DNA from: Flavobacterium sp.
GTDB taxonomy: Bacteria; Bacteroidota; Bacteroidia; Flavobacteriales; Flavobacteriaceae
Direction: 5' to 3'
Length of the DNA stretch: 7,189 bases
NCBI GenBank assembly: GCA_030682755.1
Contig: JAUXNR010000877.1
Span: 1 to 7,189, forward strand
Below, piece after piece: positions 1-5,564 of this stretch. Below the pieces are notes generated by a model. It made no database searches and had not been told where the DNA came from. It worked only from the letters and a program-made list of their open reading frames with translations. Each line of letters starts with the position of its first letter. The stretch's first letter is position 1. Both the position numbers and the translations under genes were made by a program.

Positions 1-2597
1 TACCAACCGCAAAAGGTTATTTGAATTACATCAATATTAGAGCCGTTAGAAATCTTATAGGAACTGGAAAACAATTTGAATTTCAATTTGATCAAGCCGC
101 TACACAAATAGGTATTGGAGAATATCAAATCACAAACGCAAATAACATTGCTGAAGTTTGGGATATTACAGATCGTTTTAATGCCACAAAATATGTAAAC
201 ACCAATCAATCTGTTTTTAGATTTAAAACCAATTTAGGAGAAATTAGAAAGTACATTGCAATTGATCCTTCAGATTTATACATTCCAAGAAGAGATCCGC
301 AATCAAAAGTAAACAACCAAAATTTAAAAGGAACCATCTTTAATAATAATACCGGGCAATTTTCAGATATTGATTACCTGATTATAACTCCTTCCAATCT
401 TGTTCAACCGGCAGAAAAATTAGCCAATTTCCACAGAAACTATTCAAACCTTAATGTGAAAGTAGTTCCTTTAGAACTCATTTATCAAGAGTTTTCATCA
501 GGTAAACAAGACATTGCCGGCATTCGAAACTTTATTAGATACGTTTATTTGAACGCTTCTTCGCCAAATAAAAGAGTAAAATATGTCAACCTGTTTGGTG
601 ACACTTCTTTTGATTACAAAAATAGAATTCCAAATAACACGAATATTACTCCAATTTTTCATGCCTTAAACAGCAATAATTTATTGAGTTCAATTATGAC
701 TGATGATTTTTATGCCATGATGGATGAAAATGAAGGAAGAATGCTATCTCAAGTTGATGCCATGGACATAGCCGTTGGAAGAATGTTGGTTGAAAACACC
801 ACTCAAGCTTATGAAATGGTAGAAAAAGTAATTGAATATCATGACATAAAATCGTATGGAAGATGGCGAAATAATTTTACATTAATTTCTGATGACGTTG
901 ATGTAGCATGGGAAGAAGTTATTCAAAGAGAACTTGACAATTTAGGAAACAATATCGGCAATCAAAAACCGGAGGTGAATGTTATAAAAATTCACTCTGA
1001 TTCTTACGTACAAGAAACGTCTTCTGGAGGTCAACGATATCCAAAAGCAAAAGAGGATATCATAAATGCTTTTAATCAAGGGTCACTGGTTTTTAATTTT
1101 TTTGGACATGGTGGTGAAGAGGTTTTAGCAAAAGAAAGAATTTTTGAAAAAGCAGATGCTCAAAATTTAAACAACCAATACAAATACCCTCTTTTTGTAA
1201 CCGTAACATGTGAGTTTACTAGATTTGACAATCCTTACAGGCCCACAGCCGGAGAATATACCTATTGGAATCCTAAAGGCGGAGCAATTTCTTTGGTAAC
1301 TACAACAAGAAGAATTGGTGTTACAACAGGCCAAGATATAAACAACTTTTTGGCATCATTCTTATACGGATTTAATTCAAACGAAGAAATAACCATTTCT
1401 GAAGCACTCCGAATGTCAAAAAACACTTATGGTCCGCAAACACTGATGGTTTTTTACATAGGTGATCCGGCATTGAAATTAGCCATTCCAAAACCTAAAG
1501 TGGTGTTGACAGAAATTAATAATGCTCCAAGTGAAACATCAGATTTTGTTTTCAATGCCTTGAGTTCTGTTACGTTATCCGGTGAGGTTAGAGATGCGGA
1601 CTCAAATATTTTATTAAACAACTTTAATGGTGATTTAGCAATTCAAATTTTTGACAAACCCATAAACCGAACAACACTTGGTAATGATAATGTTATCATA
1701 AACAATCAAATTCACAAAATGAACTTCACCACTTTAGGGGAAACTATTTTTAGAGGAAATGCTTCCATTACAAATGGAAAATTTGAATTTAGCTTTGTTG
1801 TGCCTCGTGACATAACAATTCCAATTGGAAATGGTAGAATTAGTTTTTATGCTAAAAGTCAACAACCAACATTACAAGACAAATCCGGATATGATACTAC
1901 CATAAAAATTGGTGGAATTAATGAAAATGCACCAGTTGACAACACCGGACCAACTGTGAGGCTTTACATGAATGATGAAACATTTATTTCCGGAGGAATC
2001 ACCAATGAAAATCCTATTTTTTTAGCTTTCTTAGAAGATGAAAACGGAATAAACACAGCAAGTGGAATTGGTCATGATATCATAGCAATTTTAGATGGTG
2101 ATGAAACCAATCCATATATTTTAAATGATTATTATGAAACAGAATTAGATGATTACACAAAAGGAAAAGTTCGTTTCCCATTCAGAAATTTGGAAAAAGG
2201 ACTGCACACCATAACTTTTAGAGCTTGGGATGTTTACAACAATCCTGTTACAGCCGAAATTCAATTTATTGTGGTTGGCGAAGATACGGTTACACTAAAA
2301 AATGTACTTAATTATCCTAATCCTTTTGTGAATTATACACAATTTTGGTTTACGCACAACAGACCTTTTGAACCTTTAGATGTTCAAGTTCAAATCATGA
2401 CCATAACCGGAAAAATTGTAAAAACAATCAACCAAACCGTTTCAACAGAAGGTTTCTTATCAAGAGAAATCACATGGGATGGGAAAGATGATTTTGGTGA
2501 TAAAATTGGAAAAGGAGTTTACATTTACAAGCTTACCGTAAAATCAAATGTGACCAATAAGAAAACTGAAAAAATAGAAAAACTTGTTATACTTTAA
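1..2597 (+). CDS. porU: Type IX secretion system sortase PorU (C25 family), 5'-truncated by the window edge
   Basis: PorU is the cell-surface sortase of T9SS. It removes the C-terminal sorting domain of cargo proteins and attaches them to the surface, working with PorV, PorQ and PorZ. Residues are numbered from the TTG at 21. The frame is open to base 1, and the codons before the TTG read PTAKGY, so that TTG is internal. Known PorU proteins are about 1,150-1,300 aa, so roughly 300-430 N-terminal residues, including the signal peptide, are missing. A gingipain-type peptidase domain runs from about DYLIITP (118) to GDPALKL (487). It contains GHGG with catalytic His363 (1107-1109) and TCEF with catalytic Cys397 (1209-1211), so the enzyme looks active. 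Beta-rich Ig-like segments follow (about 495-755). The end is a T9SS sorting domain (about 761-858) that starts NYPNPF and contains GKGVYIYKL. In P. gingivalis PorU keeps this domain. gldJ is expected upstream but is not visible. The family call is firm. Confidence 0.95.
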   Translation, partial: PTAKGYLNYINIRAVRNLIGTGKQFEFQFDQAATQIGIGEYQITNANNIAEVWDITDRFNATKYVNTNQSVFRFKTNLGEIRKYIAIDPSDLYIPRRDPQSKVNNQNLKGTIFNNNTGQFSDIDYLIITPSNLVQPAEKLANFHRNYSNLNVKVVPLELIYQEFSSGKQDIAGIRNFIRYVYLNASSPNKRVKYVNLFGDTSFDYKNRIPNNTNITPIFHALNSNNLLSSIMTDDFYAMMDENEGRMLSQVDAMDIAVGRMLVENTTQAYEMVEKVIEYHDIKSYGRWRNNFTLISDDVDVAWEEVIQRELDNLGNNIGNQKPEVNVIKIHSDSYVQETSSGGQRYPKAKEDIINAFNQGSLVFNFFGHGGEEVLAKERIFEKADAQNLNNQYKYPLFVTVTCEFTRFDNPYRPTAGEYTYWNPKGGAISLVTTTRRIGVTTGQDINNFLASFLYGFNSNEEITISEALRMSKNTYGPQTLMVFYIGDPALKLAIPKPKVVLTEINNAPSETSDFVFNALSSVTLSGEVRDADSNILLNNFNGDLAIQIFDKPINRTTLGNDNVIINNQIHKMNFTTLGETIFRGNASITNGKFEFSFVVPRDITIPIGNGRISFYAKSQQPTLQDKSGYDTTIKIGGINENAPVDNTGPTVRLYMNDETFISGGITNENPIFLAFLEDENGINTASGIGHDIIAILDGDETNPYILNDYYETELDDYTKGKVRFPFRNLEKGLHTITFRAWDVYNNPVTAEIQFIVVGEDTVTLKNVLNYPNPFVNYTQFWFTHNRPFEPLDVQVQIMTITGKIVKTINQTVSTEGFLSREITWDGKDDFGDKIGKGVYIYKLTVKSNVTNKKTEKIEKLVIL

Positions 2598-2613
2598 TAA
2601 TATACTATATTTG
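2584..2613 (+). promoter_or_regulatory. Candidate porV promoter (TTG-N19-TATATTTG)
   Basis: TTG at 2584-2586 is followed after 19 bases by TATATTTG at 2606-2613. This matches the Bacteroidota sigma-A consensus TTG-N17-23-TAnnTTTG at every defined base. The -33 element lies in the last codons of porU and the -7 element in the 40-base intergenic gap. Transcription would start near 2618-2622, leaving a leader of about 20 bases before the porV ATG. No terminator separates porU from porV, so readthrough from upstream is also expected. Function is inferred from sequence only. Confidence 0.6.
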
Positions 2614-2637
2614 TTCCACTAATAGCATAAAAAAATA

Positions 2638-3834
2638 ATGAAAAAAATAGTTCTTATACTTACTTGTCTGATTCTTTCTCAAGAATCCTTCTCGCAGGAA
2701 AACCAAAGAGTAATCACGACAGGTGTTCCTTTTTTACTAATCGCTGCTGATGCTAGAGCTGCAGGTATGGCAGATGTCGGAGTTGCTACTTCAACAGATG
2801 CCTACTCACAACAATGGAATCCAGCCAAATATGCATTCGCAATTGACAAACAAGGTTTTTCAATGAGCTATACGCCTTATTTAACAGGATTAGTAAACGA
2901 TATCGCTCTAGCTCAAGTAACTTATTATAACAGAATAAACGAAAGAAGTGCCTTTGCCGGAAGCTTACGCTATTTTGGTTTGGGGGATATAAATCTGACC
3001 AATCAATTTGGCGAACAACTTCAAACAGTTAGTCCAAACGAATTAGCAGTTGATGCCTCGTATTCTCTTAAATTAAGCGAACGTTTTTCTATGGCAGTTG
3101 CAGGTAGATATATCCGTTCACAATTAAAAATTCCGGATGATATTGGTGATGCCTCTGCTGCAAGTTCATTTGCCGTTGATATTGCAGGTTTTTATCAGTC
3201 TGAGGAAATTGCATACAATGATTTTAATGGTCGTTGGAGAGCTGGTTTTAATTTCCAAAATATGGGACCAAAAATCAATTATGACAATGACGACAATGAT
3301 TTAAATTCAAATTTCTTGCCGGCAAACATGAGATTAGGAACAGGTTTTGACTTTATTTTTGATGAATTCAATAAAATTGGAGTCAATTTAGAAGTAACTA
3401 AATTATTGGTACCAACTCCTCAAACTCCGGTTCCGGTTGATTTAAATGGCGATGGAACTATTGACCAATCGGAAATTAATGCCGCTCAAGCTCAAGCCAT
3501 AAACGACTACAGAAGCATTGGATGGGTTTCAGGAATATTTAAATCTTTTGGTGACGCACCAGACGGTTTCAAAGAAGAGTTAAAAGAGTTCACTTGGGCC
3601 GTTGGAGCTGAATATCTTTATCAAGATGCTTTTGCATTAAGAGCAGGATATTTCAATGAAAGTGAAGAAAAAGGAGCAAGAAAATTCTTTTCCATAGGAG
3701 CAGGCTTCAAATACAATATTGTAATGCTTGATGTTTCTTATCTATTCTCTGCATCCAAAGTAAGAAACCCGCTTGAAAACACCTTGCGTTTCTCACTTAC
3801 ATTCAATTTTGGAGATAAATATGATGAATATTAA
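2638..3834 (+). CDS. porV: Type IX secretion system outer-membrane protein PorV
   Basis: PorV (also called LptO) is an outer-membrane beta-barrel of the FadL-like type. It binds T9SS cargo at the SprA translocon and delivers it to the PorU attachment complex. The product is 398 aa, close to known PorV proteins. Residues 1-20 form a signal peptide (KK, hydrophobic stretch, SFSQ), with cleavage near residue 19 or 20. The mature N-terminus has the family signature VITTGVPFLLIAADARAAGMADVG (two overlapping blocks, 25-41 and 36-48), then the WNPAKYAF block (60-67). Amphipathic strands alternate to a C-terminus that ends in aromatic strand residues (RFSLTFNFGDKY). Residues 268-279 (DLNGDGTIDQSE) form an EF-hand-like loop in a long inter-strand segment. 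The gene lies 40 bases after porU with its own promoter. The leader is A-rich with no Shine-Dalgarno, as is usual in the phylum. The ATG is the only start that keeps the signal peptide. Confidence 0.95.
   Translation: MKKIVLILTCLILSQESFSQENQRVITTGVPFLLIAADARAAGMADVGVATSTDAYSQQWNPAKYAFAIDKQGFSMSYTPYLTGLVNDIALAQVTYYNRINERSAFAGSLRYFGLGDINLTNQFGEQLQTVSPNELAVDASYSLKLSERFSMAVAGRYIRSQLKIPDDIGDASAASSFAVDIAGFYQSEEIAYNDFNGRWRAGFNFQNMGPKINYDNDDNDLNSNFLPANMRLGTGFDFIFDEFNKIGVNLEVTKLLVPTPQTPVPVDLNGDGTIDQSEINAAQAQAINDYRSIGWVSGIFKSFGDAPDGFKEELKEFTWAVGAEYLYQDAFALRAGYFNESEEKGARKFFSIGAGFKYNIVMLDVSYLFSASKVRNPLENTLRFSLTFNFGDKYDEY
3439..3474 (+). other. EF-hand-like calcium-binding loop in PorV
   Basis: Codons 268-279 of porV read DLNGDGTIDQSE. 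This fits the canonical 12-residue EF-hand loop, with Asp at 1, Asn at 3, Asp at 5, Gly at 6, Ile at 8, Asp at 9 and Glu at 12. It follows a Pro/Thr-rich stretch (PTPQTPVPV) and is followed by an Ala/Gln-rich helix-like segment, so it sits in a long loop between barrel strands, probably extracellular. Calcium binding is inferred from the motif, and no paired second hand is visible. Confidence 0.55.
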
Positions 3835-3850
3835 CCAAATCAAATAATTT

Positions 3851-3892
3851 AAAAAAAATCCAAATTTCAACATTGAAGTTTGGATTTTTTTT
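3851..3892 (+). terminator. Rho-independent terminator after porV
   Basis: An 18-base left arm (3851-3868, eight A then TCCAAATTTC) pairs with an 18-base right arm (3875-3892, GAAGTTTGGA then eight T) around the 6-base loop AACATT. There is one G-U wobble and no mismatch. The 3' arm ends in a run of eight T. Because the 5' arm begins with eight A, the element could also work on the other strand, but no minus-strand gene points into it. It starts 17 bases after the porV stop and ends 12 bases before the cdd ATG. Confidence 0.85.
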
Positions 3893-3894
3893 CC

Positions 3895-3904
3895 ACTATA
3901 TAGT
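3895..3904. promoter_or_regulatory. Perfect 10-bp palindrome abutting the cdd start
   Basis: ACTATATAGT is a perfect palindrome that ends on the base immediately before the cdd ATG. It occupies almost all of the 12 bases between the terminator hairpin and the gene. It could be an operator, a small RNA fold at the ribosome landing site, or chance in AT-rich DNA. Confidence 0.3.
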
Positions 3905-4387
3905 ATGAAAAAAATTACAATTACATCAGAATTTTCAGTTTTCGAAAACATCGATTCTCTTCCGTCAGAAATAAAAGAATTAATGGCAAAAGCGATTGAA
4001 ATTAGAAAGAAAGCCTATGCTCCATATTCAAAATTCAGAGTAGGTGCCGCTATTTTACTAGACAACGGAAAAACAGTTTTAGGTTCCAATCAAGAAAATG
4101 CTGCTTATCCTTCCGGGCTTTGTGCTGAAAGAGTTGCAATTTTCCAAGCAGGTGCCATTTATCCGGATGCAAAGATTTTGAAACTAGCTATTTCCGCCAC
4201 GGCGGATGAAAAACCGGTCACATCTCCTATTCCACCTTGTGGCTCATGCCGTCAATCGATAGCTGAATATGAATTCAAACAAAACACACCAATTGAAATA
4301 TTTTTCATGGGTGAATCAGGAGAAATTTACAAATCAGATTCACTGACTAACTTGCTTCCTTTGGTTTTTGATAAAAATTTTCTTTAA
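3905..4387 (+). CDS. cdd: Cytidine deaminase
   Basis: This enzyme hydrolyses cytidine and deoxycytidine to uridine and deoxyuridine plus ammonia in cytosolic pyrimidine salvage. The zinc site is complete: Cys73-Ala-Glu75, where Glu75 is the proton shuttle, and Pro-Cys112-Gly-Ser-Cys115. Three cysteine ligands are typical of the small homotetrameric class. The substrate-binding blocks AYAPYSKFRVGAA (37-49) and SNQENAAYPSGLCAERVA (61-78) are intact. At 160 aa it is about 25-30 residues longer than the usual 130-aa enzyme. The excess is an N-terminal segment (residues 1-25), which I recall as normal for flavobacterial homologues and which supports this ATG. There is no Shine-Dalgarno. The gene begins 12 bases after a terminator, and I see no convincing promoter of its own, so expression may rely on readthrough from porV or on a noncanonical promoter overlapping the hairpin. 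Confidence 0.95.
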   Translation: MKKITITSEFSVFENIDSLPSEIKELMAKAIEIRKKAYAPYSKFRVGAAILLDNGKTVLGSNQENAAYPSGLCAERVAIFQAGAIYPDAKILKLAISATADEKPVTSPIPPCGSCRQSIAEYEFKQNTPIEIFFMGESGEIYKSDSLTNLLPLVFDKNFL

Positions 4388-4418
4388 ATTTAATTTACTT
4401 ACTAAAACGTTATCGTAA

Positions 4419-4439
4419 ATAACTTTTCATAAAGTTTAT
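4419..4439 (+). terminator. Weak hairpin after cdd, possible terminator
   Basis: ATAACTTT (4419-4426) pairs with AAAGTTTAT (4431-4439) around TCAT, with one bulged T, and is followed by CATTTT. It starts 32 bases after the cdd stop. An overlapping alternative fold pairs GTTAT (4409-4413) with ATAAC (4419-4423), followed by TTTT. Both stems have only one G-C pair each, so termination is doubtful. Confidence 0.25.
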
Positions 4440-4460
4440 CATTTTAAGTCAATTATATTT

Positions 4461-4489
4461 TTACATCTTATAAGGATGTCTTATTTTTG
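4461..4489 (+). promoter_or_regulatory. Candidate pdhA-E2 promoter
   Basis: TATTTTTG at 4482-4489 matches the Bacteroidota -7 consensus TAnnTTTG exactly. TTA at 4461-4463, 18 bases upstream, is one base off the -33 TTG. The predicted start near 4495 gives a leader of about 65-70 bases before pdhA. It is the only full -7 match I found in the 175-base cdd-pdhA gap, and it would drive both pdhA and the E2 gene. Confidence 0.5.
4463..4479. promoter_or_regulatory. Dyad in the pdhA promoter spacer, possible operator
   Basis: ACATC (4463-4467) and GATGT (4475-4479) form inverted arms around TTATAAG. The dyad fills the spacer between the candidate -33 and -7 elements, a position where a bound repressor would block RNA polymerase. 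The regulator is unknown. As RNA it would be a short hairpin followed by CTTATTTTT, so a weak terminator for cdd is an alternative reading. Confidence 0.3.
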
Positions 4490-4499
4490 CTACTCGCAA

Positions 4500-4525
4500 A
4501 TTTGCATCAAAACCATTTTGCAAAT
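4500..4525 (+). promoter_or_regulatory. Stem-loop in the pdhA leader
   Basis: ATTTGCA (4500-4506) pairs with TGCAAAT (4519-4525). Inside, after a two-base bulge (TC), AAA pairs with TTT around the tetraloop ACCA. This gives ten base pairs in the predicted 5' leader, 37 bases before the pdhA ATG. It has no T-run, so it is not a terminator. It could stabilise the mRNA or bind a protein, but it matches no riboswitch class I know. Confidence 0.3.
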
Positions 4526-4562
4526 CAGTCAAACAAACAAATAGATTCAAGAAATACAAAAA

Positions 4563-5561
4563 ATGAAAAAAATCACCAAAGAAGTTTATCTGCAATGGTA
4601 TGAAGACATGCAGTTTTGGAGAAAATTTGAAGACAAATTAGCTGCCGTTTACATCCAACAAAAAGTGAGAGGGTTTTTACATTTATATAATGGTCAGGAA
4701 GCTGTATTAGCCGGAGCATTACATGCAATGGATTTGTCAAAAGACAAAATGATTACTGCATATAGAAACCACGTTCAACCAATTGGAATGGGGGTTGACC
4801 CACGAAAAGTAATGGCTGAATTATACGGTAAAGCTACCGGGACTTCCAAAGGAATGGGTGGTTCAATGCACATTTTTTCTAAAGAACATGGGTTTTATGG
4901 CGGTCACGGAATCGTAGGAGCTCAAATTCCTGTTGGTGCCGGAATGGCATTCGCCGATAAATATTTTAATACCGGTGGCGTAACGTTAACCTATTTTGGT
5001 GATGGTGCTGCTCGTCAAGGTTCGCTTCACGAAGCGTTTAATATGGCAATGTTATGGAAACTTCCTGTTGTATTTATTTGTGAAAATAATGGATATGCCA
5101 TGGGAACTTCTGTAGAAAGAACCGCAAATCATACTGATGTTTGGAAACTTGGTTTAGGCTATGAAATGCCTTGTGGACCCGTGGACGGAATGAATCCAGT
5201 TAAAGTTGCTGAAGCGATGCACGAAGCCATTGAAAGAGCACGTCGCGGTGACGGACCAACTTTCTTAGAAATGAAAACATACCGATACAGAGGTCACTCA
5301 ATGTCTGATGCTCAATTATACAGAACAAAAGATGAAGTGGAAGAATATCGAAAAATTGATCCTATTACGCAAGTTTTAGATATTATCAAAGAAAACAACT
5401 ACGCTACAGAAGCAGAAATTGAAGCTATCGACGAAAGAGTTAAAAATTTGGTTGATGAATGTGAAAAATTCGCAGATGAATCTCCGTTCCCTGAAGCACA
5501 ACAATTATATGACGTGGTTTACGAACAAGAAAACTATCCTTTTATACCCCATAAATTATAA
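4563..5561 (+). CDS. pdhA: Pyruvate dehydrogenase E1 component, alpha subunit
   Basis: This is the alpha subunit of the heterotetrameric (alpha2-beta2) pyruvate decarboxylase of the pyruvate dehydrogenase complex. With E1 beta it uses thiamine diphosphate to decarboxylate pyruvate and reductively acetylates the E2 lipoyl groups in the cytosol. At 332 aa it has the usual length without a transit peptide. The thiamine diphosphate/Mg motif is complete: GDGAARQGSLHEAFN (146-160) through CENNGYAMGTS (173-183). TAYRNHVQPIGMG (65-77) and GGSMHIF (99-105) are active-site blocks. YRYRGHSMSD (240-249) is the loop that carries the regulatory phosphoserines in mitochondrial E1, although bacterial forms are generally not regulated that way. 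This complete block set and the E2 neighbour favour pyruvate over branched-chain 2-oxo acids as substrate. The ATG follows an A-rich leader with no Shine-Dalgarno. The E2 gene starts three bases after the stop, so the two are almost certainly one operon. No E1 beta gene follows. Confidence 0.95.
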   Translation: MKKITKEVYLQWYEDMQFWRKFEDKLAAVYIQQKVRGFLHLYNGQEAVLAGALHAMDLSKDKMITAYRNHVQPIGMGVDPRKVMAELYGKATGTSKGMGGSMHIFSKEHGFYGGHGIVGAQIPVGAGMAFADKYFNTGGVTLTYFGDGAARQGSLHEAFNMAMLWKLPVVFICENNGYAMGTSVERTANHTDVWKLGLGYEMPCGPVDGMNPVKVAEAMHEAIERARRGDGPTFLEMKTYRYRGHSMSDAQLYRTKDEVEEYRKIDPITQVLDIIKENNYATEAEIEAIDERVKNLVDECEKFADESPFPEAQQLYDVVYEQENYPFIPHKL

Positions 5562-5564
5562 GCT

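Noticed and set aside
2665..2667. Cys10 of PorV as a lipobox cysteine (LILTC), making PorV a lipoprotein
   Set aside because: It is too close to the N-terminus, is preceded by Thr rather than Gly/Ala/Ser, and sits in the hydrophobic core of the signal peptide. A normal cleavage near SFSQ is better supported.
3804..3811. CAATTTTG with TTG 17 bases upstream (3784), as a promoter for cdd
   Set aside because: It is one base off the consensus, lies in porV coding sequence, and its transcript would have to pass the strong hairpin at 3851-3892. It cannot be told from chance.
2614..3898. The 8-mer TTCCACTA shared by the porV leader (2614-2621) and the cdd leader (3891-3898)
   Set aside because: An eight-base match between two short AT-rich leaders is weak evidence. 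The spacing to the ATG differs (16 and 6 bases), and it is absent before pdhA.
4388..4562. A small gene or tRNA in the cdd-pdhA gap
   Set aside because: The region is AT-rich with short hairpins, stops in the frames I read, and no cloverleaf or CCA-bearing structure. Promoter and leader functions explain it better.
4563..5561. Branched-chain 2-oxo acid dehydrogenase E1 alpha instead of pyruvate E1 alpha
   Set aside because: The YRNHVQPIGMG, GGSMHIF and YRYRGHSMSD blocks and the adjoining two-lipoyl E2 fit pyruvate dehydrogenase. Branched-chain E2 proteins usually have one lipoyl domain.
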